DNA of 14,503 bases from Desulfonatronovibrio sp046496945 (GCA_046496945.1 JAWOGL010000038.1:1-14503); one strand, 5' to 3'; numbered from the stretch's first letter, positions 1 to 7,243 are shown. Program-made: numbers and translations. Notes: generated by a model not told the origin, from the sequence alone.

Positions 1-433
1 CTGAAGACTTTAAATTTAAGGCTATATCTTCGCAGAAATGAAAAAACGCTTTCTCTTCTCTGCGAACTCAGCGCCTCTAGCGACTCCTGGAGCGGGCGAG
101 AGACAAAAAAAATCTTATGTCTTGGCCCTAATATGCAGTCAACATTGCTTTAAGCCTTTTCCCGGCTAAGTACGCTTGAACCGGATGAACCATAGTTACA
201 ATGAAATAAAAGATTGCGGCCAGTTATTCACTGAAATTTTAATTGTCCAGGGCACCTGAATCTTGAGATCAGAAAAGACCAGACCCTATGGTGAACAGTC
301 ACAGATACAAACAGCTTAATTATTGTATTCTTAAGTCCAAAATTTTTTTTGCTTGTATAGTTTATTATTTTTTTTTATGAACGTATTATGCTGCCTGATT
401 AATTATTTAATTTCTACTTAAGGACTTTTATTT
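1..433. other. Non-coding leader region with a degenerate repeat
   Basis: I see no convincing gene in this 433-base stretch. Positions 58-104 look like a dispersed non-coding repeat: the words CTCTGCGAACTCAGCG (58-73) and CTCTAGCGACTCCTGGAGCG (75-94) are imperfect copies of one another and are followed by GCGAGAGAC and an A-run. From about 330 to 425 the sequence becomes very AT-rich, as expected just upstream of a gene. A TATTAT hexamer at 384-389 could be a -10 box for the receiver gene, but its -35 partner is poor, so I do not call it as a promoter. Confidence 0.5.
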
Positions 434-814
434 ATGTCCAAAAAGATATTGATTGTGGATGATGAGGTGCATGTCAGGATGCTTCTGGAACAGACCCTGG
501 AAGAACTGGAGGAGGATTATCTGGTGGAGATAATTACTTCGGGTGACGGAGCGGAAGCACTGGAACTCATTCGCACCGAAGTTCCGGATCTGGTTTTTCT
601 GGATGTTATGATGCCGCAGATGAACGGATACGAAGTTTGCAGAGTTGTATCGGGAGAACCCGGCCTGGAAAAAGTCAAGATTGTCCTTCTGACGGCTAAG
701 GGTCAGGAAATTGATCGCAAGCAGGGGCTTGAACACGGCGCCTTCAAATACATGACCAAGCCTTTTGATCCTGATGAAATCCTGGAAATGTCCCGTCGAT
801 TCCTGAATCTTTGA
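434..814 (+). CDS. Stand-alone CheY-like response regulator receiver
   Basis: This is a 126-residue cytoplasmic protein made of one receiver (REC) domain and nothing else. The acidic pocket is D9-D10, the phospho-acceptor is D57 in the strand ending LVFLDVMMP, the switch threonine is T87 in LLTAKG, the aromatic switch is Y106, and the conserved lysine is K109 followed by P110. All residues needed for phosphotransfer are therefore present. With no DNA-binding or enzymatic output it should act as a phosphate shuttle or by protein contact, like CheY or Spo0F. An AAGGAC ribosome binding site at 419-424 supports the ATG at 434. The histidine kinases at 1202 and 4836 are the obvious candidate partners, but a 387-base gap separates it from the first of them, so co-transcription is uncertain. 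Confidence 0.93.
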   Translation: MSKKILIVDDEVHVRMLLEQTLEELEEDYLVEIITSGDGAEALELIRTEVPDLVFLDVMMPQMNGYEVCRVVSGEPGLEKVKIVLLTAKGQEIDRKQGLEHGAFKYMTKPFDPDEILEMSRRFLNL

Positions 815-936
815 TAATCTCACCCTGAAGTGTTTTCTTCTCATATTGTAGATAATAAACCCCGCTTGTTTATGTTTGGTCAGTCTTATCTGGCAATTGA
901 AAAATCTCCCAATTGGCTTTTTCGCTATAAGTTTAG

Positions 937-969
937 TTCAACGTTCAATGTTCAATGTTCAACGTTGAA
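937..969. repeat. Tandem TTCAAYG heptamer ending in a palindrome
   Basis: Four head-to-tail heptamers are visible: TTCAACG (937-943), TTCAATG (944-950), TTCAATG (951-957) and TTCAACG (958-964). The last one continues into TTGAA, which makes the perfect 12-base palindrome TTCAACGTTGAA at 958-969. No gene overlaps it. Confidence 0.85.
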
Positions 970-1017
970 AAGTAATAAAAAAATGATTCCGGGAACTTTT
1001 TTTGTTCTTTATCCGGC

Positions 1018-1073
1018 ACCCACTTAAGTGAGTATTATCTCGGCATAAATATTTAGTGGATTCTTAAGTGGGT
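1018..1073. repeat. Inverted repeat with 11-base arms
   Basis: ACCCACTTAAG at 1018-1028 is the exact reverse complement of CTTAAGTGGGT at 1063-1073, with a 34-base spacer. The left arm sits inside a smaller perfect palindrome, CACTTAAGTG (1021-1030). Outside the arms the complementarity continues imperfectly. It could be the ends of a decayed small element or a long stem-loop; no T-run follows, so it is not a standard terminator. Confidence 0.75.
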
Positions 1074-1190
1074 AGCGGGACTGACGCTTGGAATTTTTTG
1101 AACAGCCAGCCTGATATGGACTTTTTCAACACGCTGTTATCCGTCCTGTGCCCGGATTTTCAAGGTTGCATAAAATGAAGAATCGTCAAA

Positions 1191-1204
1191 AAGGAAGAAT
1201 CATG
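1191..1204 (+). promoter_or_regulatory. Ribosome binding site fixing the hybrid kinase start
   Basis: AAGGAAGA at 1191-1198 lies a few bases before the ATG at 1202. The possible in-frame starts upstream (GTG 1148, ATG 1175) lack a comparable site, so translation most likely begins at 1202. Confidence 0.75.
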
Positions 1205-3427
1205 ACCACTCATGTATATTGTATTGAGCCTGACCAGTCACTGCTTGATGCTGTCATGCTCATGAAAAATAAAAATATTTCATGTCTGCCGGTAGTTCGG
1301 GGTGAGGCGGCAATCGGTATTCTTACTGAACGTGACCTGGCAAAATTAATGCTTAAAACCGGACATAATCTGGAAGGTTATCTGGTTCGCGACATAATGA
1401 GCTCCAGAGTGATCACAATATCTGAAGATACTGAACTTTTTTCAGCCTATTCTCAGATGTGCGGAAACAGGATTCGTCATTTGATCGTTACAGATAAGCG
1501 GGGCTGCATGGTTGGGGTCAAGACCTTTACAGACCTCATGGCTGACCTGGGGCGCGAATATCTTTCCGAGGTAAAGACGGTGGCTGATGTCATGAGCCGT
1601 GATATAGTCACTATTGTTCCTGAAGGGTCGGTGGGTGAAACTCTGAGGCTCATGACCAGGCAGAGGATCAGCTGTATTCCTGTTGTGGAACATGGTTGTG
1701 CAGTGGGCATCATTACAGAACGTGATCTTGTGAGCAAACTTGCAGGTGGTGGGCCGGATATGCTTGGCTGGGCTGTTGACAGGGTAATGAGTTCTCCAGT
1801 GCATTCTGTTGATGAAAATATGTATGCGTTTGACGCTGTTTCAATGATGAATGATCTCGGCGTAAGGCGATTTGCCGTGGCTGATGAGGAAGGACGTTTA
1901 AAGGGGCTTATCACGCAGACGGATATGGTGGCTACCTTGATCAAGCGCCATGCCAACCTGGAATTCATGGTCCGCAAACGAACCAGGCAACTCACGCGCA
2001 AGAGTGAGGAGCTTGAGTTTTCCAACCAGCAATTGCGGCGTGTGGATGAGATTAAATCAGCCTTTCTTAGTTCGGTTTCTCATGAACTTCGCACTCCTCT
2101 GACTTCCCTTCTGGGTTTTGCCAAGATTACAGGCAAGACTTTTGCCCGCCACTTTGTTCCTCTGGCCGGAAATGATAAAAAATTGAACGCTCAGGCAGAG
2201 AAAATCATGGGCAATCTGGACATCCTTGTTCAGGAGGGCCAGCGCATGACAAGGCTGATCAATGATTTTCTGGATCTGACAAAGATCGAGGCCGACAAAA
2301 TTGAGTGGAATGACAAGATGGTCCAGGTTTCTGATTTTGTCCTTCATGCAGGCCATTCTTTGCGCGCTCAGTTTGAGGGCAAAGAGGATGTTGATCTGCG
2401 AATCATGGTGGAGGATAATCTGCCCCTGGTCTATGTAGATGTGGACCGTATGCTCCAGGTGATGATAAATCTGCTTTCCAATGCCGCCAAGTTCACCTCC
2501 AGGGGAAACGTCACCGTGGAAGCTGTCAATATTGACAATGAATTCGTGGAAGTCCGGGTGTCCGACACCGGACCTGGAATATCGGACCAGGAAATTGATA
2601 AAATTTTTGATAAGTTTCATCAGCTGGAGAAGCGCGGACAGGGGGAAGAAATCAAGGGTACAGGTCTGGGGCTGGCTATCTGCAAGGAAATTGTCGAGCA
2701 TTACAAAGGCAGAATCTGGGTTGAATCCGAATTCGGAAAAGGCAGTTCATTCAAGTTCCGGATTCCGGCAGCAGGACTGCCGTCAAGAGATGATTCCATT
2801 GCGCCGGAGATCAGAAAACCAGTTAAGATGGACAGCGGGGCGCCTCTTGTCCTGGCTGTTGACGACAGTCCGGCAATTCGTGATTATCTGCAGCAATTAT
2901 TTGCTGATGAAGGCTTCAGGGTCATTACTGAGCCAGATGGGAGCAGTGCCTTGATAACAGCCGAGAAGTTGCTTCCTCAATGCATTATAATGGATCTGAT
3001 GATGCCGGGCATGGATGGAGCGGAATGTCTGCGTCTCATCAGGGAAAATTCAGTAACCAAAGATATTCCTGTAACCATTCTTTCCGCCTATCCCAGTCGG
3101 GCAGTAAAAGGAACAGACGCGGCTCTCGCAAAACCGGTGGATGAAGCCTTGCTTGTCCAGACTGTGCGGGGTTTGATCCATGGAGGACGCATCCAGGGAC
3201 GCAAGTGTATTCTGGTGCCCAATGTCAAGCCTGAAAAAAACATGTTGATGATTTCCGCGGGTAAACTGAGATACATAAAGCCTGAGGAACTAAACCTGGC
3301 TTTTAAAGATAAATTTTCCGGAACTGTTTTTTTGCCCGGCAAGGAAATGAGTCAACCTGCCGCGGTCGAAAAAATTTCCCGCATTGACGATGTCCTTGTT
3401 ATGATCATGCCGGAAGATGAAAAGTGA
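1202..3427 (+). CDS. Soluble hybrid histidine kinase, four CBS repeats plus receiver
   Basis: This 741-residue protein has no signal peptide or membrane segment and should be cytoplasmic. In order it shows four CBS repeats (about 1-60, 64-120, 125-185 and 190-245, with ITERD-type ends in the first and third) and a charged helical linker (about 247-280). Next come a HisKA domain with phospho-acceptor H294 in SVSHELRTPLTS and an ATPase domain with N-box NLLSNAAKF (from N423), G1 box DTGPGIS (from D455) and G2 box GTGLGL (from G486). A receiver at about 550-660 has acidic D554-D555, acceptor D598 in MDLMMPGMDG, and a conserved lysine in AKPVDE. About 75 residues follow the receiver and I do not recognise them. 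CBS pairs commonly bind adenine nucleotides, so energy state is a plausible input. A longer start at GTG 1148 is possible but poorly supported. Confidence 0.93.
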   Translation: MTTHVYCIEPDQSLLDAVMLMKNKNISCLPVVRGEAAIGILTERDLAKLMLKTGHNLEGYLVRDIMSSRVITISEDTELFSAYSQMCGNRIRHLIVTDKRGCMVGVKTFTDLMADLGREYLSEVKTVADVMSRDIVTIVPEGSVGETLRLMTRQRISCIPVVEHGCAVGIITERDLVSKLAGGGPDMLGWAVDRVMSSPVHSVDENMYAFDAVSMMNDLGVRRFAVADEEGRLKGLITQTDMVATLIKRHANLEFMVRKRTRQLTRKSEELEFSNQQLRRVDEIKSAFLSSVSHELRTPLTSLLGFAKITGKTFARHFVPLAGNDKKLNAQAEKIMGNLDILVQEGQRMTRLINDFLDLTKIEADKIEWNDKMVQVSDFVLHAGHSLRAQFEGKEDVDLRIMVEDNLPLVYVDVDRMLQVMINLLSNAAKFTSRGNVTVEAVNIDNEFVEVRVSDTGPGISDQEIDKIFDKFHQLEKRGQGEEIKGTGLGLAICKEIVEHYKGRIWVESEFGKGSSFKFRIPAAGLPSRDDSIAPEIRKPVKMDSGAPLVLAVDDSPAIRDYLQQLFADEGFRVITEPDGSSALITAEKLLPQCIIMDLMMPGMDGAECLRLIRENSVTKDIPVTILSAYPSRAVKGTDAALAKPVDEALLVQTVRGLIHGGRIQGRKCILVPNVKPEKNMLMISAGKLRYIKPEELNLAFKDKFSGTVFLPGKEMSQPAAVEKISRIDDVLVMIMPEDEK

Positions 3428-3491
3428 GGTCTGGAATAAGTATTCACCATGTCTATTTAATCCTGGTGCCGATCCGATTTTCTTAAGCGGA

Positions 3492-3529
3492 ATGTGTCAA
3501 TGAAAATGGGACACATGACCATTTTGTTT
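3492..3529 (+). promoter_or_regulatory. Two mutually exclusive stem-loops, attenuator-like
   Basis: ATGTGTC (3492-3498) pairs with GACACAT (3510-3516). AAAATGG (3503-3509) pairs with CCATTTT (3519-3525) and is followed by GTTTTT. The two stems overlap, so only one can form at a time, and the second has the form of a weak intrinsic terminator. It lies between the hybrid kinase and the binding-protein gene. It may simply terminate the upstream transcript. Confidence 0.4.
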
Positions 3530-3572
3530 TTGGTTTAACTGGCTGTTTAAATAAATCCCGGCTGTCAAGTTT

Positions 3573-4832
3573 ATGCGTAAAAAATTATTTTTATTTATGG
3601 TTTTACTGGCTGTTATTCAGCCGGCATTAACCTTCGCCGGTCAGAACCCGGTGTTGCTGGGTATTAATTATCCATTAACCGGTCCTTATTCCGTGGAAGG
3701 ACTTGATCAGATCCGTGCAGCGCGCATGGCGGTGGATGAACTCAATCAGAACGGCGGAATACTGGGCCGCAGGGTAGAGCTCAGAACCAGAAATTCCAAC
3801 TCAGACGAGATCCTGACAAGAGCAAATATACAGGAACTCATTGATGAGGGCTGCTCCATGATTTTCGGCGGATCATCCAGTTCAGTGGCCATTGCTGCCT
3901 GCGAAATATGTCATGCGAATGATGTTCTCTTTTTTGGCACCCTTACCTATTCCACCGCCACCACCCTGGAACATGCCCATCGTTCATGCTTCAGAGAATG
4001 CAACAATTCCTGGATGTCCGCACAAGTTCTGGGCCCCTGGCTTAATGAGCGATTTGACCGAAAGCGCTATTTTTACATTACTGCTGATTATACCTGGGGC
4101 TGGACCACAGAGCAAAGCATTAGGGATGTTACTGGAACTCATGATTTGGGTGAACATCCCCGAATTCTGATGCCGTTGGGGAGCATGGATTTTTATGATG
4201 CCCTGAACAGGGCGTCCGTAGCTGATCCGGATGTGCTTGTCCTGTCTCTTTTTGGAAAAGATCTGGCCCATGCTCTTACTCAGGCCGGAAGTCTCGGGCT
4301 GAACGAGATGTCTCAGATAGTGGTTCCTAATCTTACCCTGGGCATGGCGGAACGAGCTGGCTATGCAGTCATGAAAGGTGTGGTTGGTACCTTGCCGTGG
4401 TACTGGAAAATTCCTTATCTGTTCGGGTATTCCAGAGGACAGGAGTTTACAGACGAATTTCTGCGCCGCTTCAGACGTAATGCCAGCACTTCCGGAGCCA
4501 GCGCTTATACGATAGTGCATGAATATGCATCAGCTGCGCACAGGGCCGGGAGTCTTAAAAAAGAGGACGTGGTTAAGGCTCTGGAAGGTCACAGCTATAC
4601 CCTGCTTAAAGATGAACAGACATGGAGAGCCCTGGATCATCAGTCTGTGCAGACAGTGTATCTGGTCAGAGGCAACAGTCCGTCCCAGGTTCTGTCAGAT
4701 CCTTTTCGACAGGATTTTTTCACGGTTCTTGAGTCCCGTCCCGGCCCTGACATAGTGTTGTTCCCTGAAGAATGGAAGGCCAGAAGAATAGACATGGGAT
4801 TTGCTCCCTATCTTGAGAGATTTCAGGAATAA
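3573..4832 (+). CDS. Periplasmic substrate-binding protein, branched-chain amino acid/amide type
   Basis: This 419-residue protein begins with a signal peptide: MRKK, a hydrophobic stretch, and a likely cleavage site after A22 in LTFA-GQ. The mature protein opens with LLGINYPLTGPYSVEG and continues AARMAVDELNQNGGILGRRVEL, the usual start of type I ligand-binding proteins (Peripla_BP_5/6; LivJ, AmiC and UrtA relatives). Family members bind branched-chain amino acids, urea, short amides or related solutes. No permease or ATPase gene is near. Its stop is three bases from the start of a membrane histidine kinase, so the pair is probably one transcript and the protein likely presents its ligand to that sensor. 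The ribosome binding site is weak; the later ATG at 3597 would drop the positive charges of the signal peptide, so 3573 is preferred. Specificity cannot be read from the sequence. Confidence 0.88.
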   Translation: MRKKLFLFMVLLAVIQPALTFAGQNPVLLGINYPLTGPYSVEGLDQIRAARMAVDELNQNGGILGRRVELRTRNSNSDEILTRANIQELIDEGCSMIFGGSSSSVAIAACEICHANDVLFFGTLTYSTATTLEHAHRSCFRECNNSWMSAQVLGPWLNERFDRKRYFYITADYTWGWTTEQSIRDVTGTHDLGEHPRILMPLGSMDFYDALNRASVADPDVLVLSLFGKDLAHALTQAGSLGLNEMSQIVVPNLTLGMAERAGYAVMKGVVGTLPWYWKIPYLFGYSRGQEFTDEFLRRFRRNASTSGASAYTIVHEYASAAHRAGSLKKEDVVKALEGHSYTLLKDEQTWRALDHQSVQTVYLVRGNSPSQVLSDPFRQDFFTVLESRPGPDIVLFPEEWKARRIDMGFAPYLERFQE

Positions 4833-4835
4833 TTC

Positions 4836-7016
4836 ATGATTGATGACAGCAGAAGCACCTGGATTAGGCGCAAAGTGAGCATGTTTAGTACTACTTTGTG
4901 GAAATTTATCCTGGGAATTGTTGTGTTTGGACTCATAGCGGTTGCCGGCGTCATGATAGCGGCTACCTGGATTGGTCGTGACATTGTTCATGAAATGTAC
5001 TCTGATAAAAGTTACACAGTACTCAGAAATGTAACCGATCTCATGGCCAGATCCGAGATTGGCGTGGAAATGGCCAGGATTCAGCACCTGGAAAACAGCA
5101 AAAAAAGCCTGCAGAAGATAAATATTTATACAGCGGATATTTTTGATTTCTATCTTTCCCAGGTTGATAAAGGCTTGTTAAGCTCCGAAGAAGCCAAAGA
5201 AAAGGCTTTTGAGATTTTAAACGGAATTGTCCGCAGGGATAAAAGTCTGGGTTTTGTTTTTGACAGGCATCAGCGCCTTGTAGTGCATCCCAATCCCGCT
5301 TTTCGCGGGTATTCGGCTGAGTTTTTTCCGGACGCAACCGGCAGGCCTGTTTTCCAGGAACTGGCGAAAAAAGCAGCAAATGCGGTTCGAGGAGAGCAGG
5401 TTTATACTTTATATCCCTGGTTTAACGAGATTACCCTGCGTCAGGAATTCAAACTAACGGCGGCCCTGTATTATGAACCATGGGATCTTGTGATTTGTGC
5501 CGACGTCTTTATGAATGACGTTGAACAGGACCTGGAGTTGATGAGTGAGATCAATCTTAATGAAATCAGGGCCAGAGTCGGAGAGATTATAATAGGTGAA
5601 AGCGGTTATCTTTTCTTTTTTGATCAAGATTGCAATATGATAGGTCATCCCACCCTGAAAGATAAAAGTATTTCTCATTTGATGGAGCCGGCGTCCAAGG
5701 ACCTTTTATGTCAAGCATTGATTCACACTTCAGAGCAACCCTGGGGAAAGAACCGTTTATCCTATGTTTGGGACAGGCCTGATGACAAAGGCAATTTTGA
5801 CTATTCTAAAACCGCCTGGTGTACCAGAGAGGCGGTCACGGGCTGGTATGTATGCGCTTCCGCATACGCGGACGAGCTTGACTCGGCCCTGCCAAGGTTT
5901 GTGCTCAGCATATTTCTTCCTTCTCTGGCCGCGATATTTCTTTTGGGCGGGGTTCTGGCATTCTTCCTCAAAAAACTGCTCAATCCGGTTCGTCAACTGG
6001 TCGGAGTCTGTGACGATGTCATGAATGGAGATTTTTCCGTTCGAGCTCCTGAAAAGGCCTCCGGGGAGATGGGTTTCTTATGCCGCAATTTTAACATGAT
6101 GATCCACAGACTCCAGTTTCTTCGCCGGAAAGAGGAAGAGCGCAGGCTGCAGCTGGAGAATCTTAACAAAGATCTGGAAAAAAGAGTAGAGGAAAGAACC
6201 AGAGACCTGCGCCGGGAAACCGAAAAGCTTCGTGAAGCAAACAAGCGCTTGCGCGAACTCGATGAGATGAAGTCGGCCTTTTTGTCGTCAGTATCTCACG
6301 AACTGCGCACCCCTCTGACATCTATTCTCGGCTTTGCCACCCTGATCAAGAGGGAGTTTACCCGCAATTTTCTGCCTCTGGCCGGACAGGATAAAAAGCT
6401 TGAAGAGCGGGGAGCAAGGATCACCAAAAATCTGGACATCATCGAACATGGAGGCTGGAGACTGACCAGACTGATCAACGATGTTCTTGACCTGAACAAG
6501 ATTGAGTCAGGAAGAATGAAATGGAACGATGGCAATGTTTCGGCCCGGGAGATTATTGAGAATTCCGTCCAGGCGGCACAGGGAGAGTTTGTAGACAAGC
6601 CCGGGGTTGTTTTAAAAACGATCATCAAAGAAAATCTACCGGTAATCCGTATAGACAGGGACAAGATGGAGCAGGTTATGGCCAATCTCCTGACCAACGC
6701 GGCCAAGTTTACCGAGAAAGGAAAGGTGGAGGTTATTGCCGGGATTGACAGCGGCAATCTCAAAGTTGAAGTTCGCGATACAGGCGAGGGCATCGCTCAG
6801 GATCAGCTGGAAAAGATTTTCGAAAGATTTCAACAGGCCAAAACTGACACTAAAAAGGGCAAACCCAAGGGTACCGGCCTGGGCCTGACTATCGCCCAGC
6901 AGATTGTGGAGCATTATCAGGGAAAGATTTGGGCAAAGTCCAGGATCAACCAGGGAACATCCATAATTTTTACACTGCCTTTGTCAGAGGTGGGAGTCCA
7001 GAAAAATGTCCATTAA
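4836..7016 (+). CDS. Membrane sensor histidine kinase, Cache-like sensor and HAMP
   Basis: The protein has 726 residues. A first membrane helix lies at about 22-46. A periplasmic sensor of about 300 residues follows, resembling tandem Cache domains (for example FVFDRHQRLVVHPNP and the related GESGYLFFFDQDCNMIGHP). A second membrane helix is at about 355-378, then a HAMP domain (about 380-430), a coiled coil (about 430-475), HisKA with H488 in SVSHELRTPLTS, and an ATPase domain with N-box NLLTNAAKF (from N617), G1 box DTGEGI (from D648) and G2 box GTGLGL (from G679). It has no receiver. AGGA at 4825-4828, inside the end of the preceding gene, supports the ATG at 4836 and suggests translational coupling to the binding protein. 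Its kinase core is a close paralogue of the hybrid kinase core. Likely targets are the free receiver at 434 or the hybrid's receiver. Confidence 0.93.
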   Translation: MIDDSRSTWIRRKVSMFSTTLWKFILGIVVFGLIAVAGVMIAATWIGRDIVHEMYSDKSYTVLRNVTDLMARSEIGVEMARIQHLENSKKSLQKINIYTADIFDFYLSQVDKGLLSSEEAKEKAFEILNGIVRRDKSLGFVFDRHQRLVVHPNPAFRGYSAEFFPDATGRPVFQELAKKAANAVRGEQVYTLYPWFNEITLRQEFKLTAALYYEPWDLVICADVFMNDVEQDLELMSEINLNEIRARVGEIIIGESGYLFFFDQDCNMIGHPTLKDKSISHLMEPASKDLLCQALIHTSEQPWGKNRLSYVWDRPDDKGNFDYSKTAWCTREAVTGWYVCASAYADELDSALPRFVLSIFLPSLAAIFLLGGVLAFFLKKLLNPVRQLVGVCDDVMNGDFSVRAPEKASGEMGFLCRNFNMMIHRLQFLRRKEEERRLQLENLNKDLEKRVEERTRDLRRETEKLREANKRLRELDEMKSAFLSSVSHELRTPLTSILGFATLIKREFTRNFLPLAGQDKKLEERGARITKNLDIIEHGGWRLTRLINDVLDLNKIESGRMKWNDGNVSAREIIENSVQAAQGEFVDKPGVVLKTIIKENLPVIRIDRDKMEQVMANLLTNAAKFTEKGKVEVIAGIDSGNLKVEVRDTGEGIAQDQLEKIFERFQQAKTDTKKGKPKGTGLGLTIAQQIVEHYQGKIWAKSRINQGTSIIFTLPLSEVGVQKNVH

Positions 7017-7017
7017 C

Positions 7018-7051
7018 TAGTTTTCATCCGGAAAGTCTTTCTTTCAGGATG
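7018..7051 (+). repeat. Post-stop palindromic element, copy A
   Basis: TAGTTTTCATCCGGAAAG (7018-7035) starts one base after the kinase stop codon and opens a small stem-loop, CATCC-GG-AAAG, 5-base loop, CTTT-CA-GGATG (7025-7051). The same word with one change and the same stem layout recurs at 11506-11539, again just behind a stop codon. Confidence 0.5.
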
Positions 7052-7080
7052 CTGAAACTGACGGTTTTCTTTCCGGAAAC
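7018..7080. repeat. Imperfect inverted repeat in convergent gap
   Basis: TCCGGAAAG at 7027-7035 is the exact reverse complement of CTTTCCGGA at 7069-7077. Allowing a 4-base bulge, the match extends outwards, TAGTTT on the left against AAACTA on the right, giving about 14 pairs. It begins right after the kinase stop and lies between two convergent genes, where a shared terminator or barrier would be expected, but no T-run follows on either strand. Confidence 0.6.
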
Positions 7081-7111
7081 TAACTAACGCTCCTTTCCGT
7101 ACCCTGGCAAT

Positions 7112-7243
7112 TTACTTGCGGCTTGATTTATGAAGCATAAGATGTCTGCCGCCCGGGACAATAAGGACACGACCCCGCATGATTATATCCATGTCCCTGG
7201 CTTCAACGACTTCTAGGCGGCATAGATTGTTGAGGCGCCGGAT
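7112..7243 (-). pseudogene. Relic of a CheB-type methylesterase domain
   Basis: Reading the - strand directly behind the formamidase stop, and in the same frame, there are 43 sense codons and a TAA. The translation contains RLNNLC, VVEARD, RGRVLIVPGGRH and LML in that order. This matches the segment of CheB chemoreceptor methylesterases that reads roughly RLN-LC, VKEAEDG, PG-YIAPG-RH-L. The fragment has no start codon, lacks the N-terminal receiver and catalytic serine region, and ends before the conserved C-terminal half, so it cannot be functional. Looking past its stop, I could not find the continuation in any frame. The family match is from memory of the CheB pattern and rests on a short stretch. 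Confidence 0.6.

Larger units (their letters stand above)
815..1201. other. Repeat-rich intergenic region
   Basis: No credible gene lies here: a GTG-initiated frame at 830-1027 resembles no family and runs through short repeats. The region holds a 7-base tandem repeat (937-969) and an 11-base inverted repeat (1018-1073). It also holds the word GGACTTTTTCAACACGCTG (1118-1136), which resembles sequences I associate with insertion-sequence ends and dispersed repeats in related genomes, though that last link is from memory only. The ribosome binding site of the next gene is at 1191-1198. Confidence 0.5.

Noticed and set aside
130..230. - strand frame of about 31 codons with a hydrophobic stretch, resembling a membrane protein end
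   Set aside because: Too short to assign, closed by a stop on both sides, with no recognisable family.
830..1027. GTG-started 65-codon frame
   Set aside because: It has no ribosome binding site or recognisable motif, and it runs through the TTCAAYG repeat.
1118..1139. Insertion-sequence end
   Set aside because: Only one possible end is seen, with no transposase, no partner repeat and no target duplication.
1148..1201. Upstream GTG and ATG starts for the hybrid kinase
   Set aside because: They lack a ribosome binding site comparable with AAGGAAGA before 1202, and the added residues do not belong to the CBS domain.
7105..7119. Sigma-54-like sequence TGGCAATTTACTTGC
   Set aside because: The GG and GC spacing fits, but it lies partly in the CheB relic, points into the 3' end of the formamidase gene and precedes only a 28-codon frame. 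It is probably chance.
7130..7216. Small + strand frame of 28 codons
   Set aside because: It is antisense to the CheB relic, with no ribosome binding site and no family resemblance.
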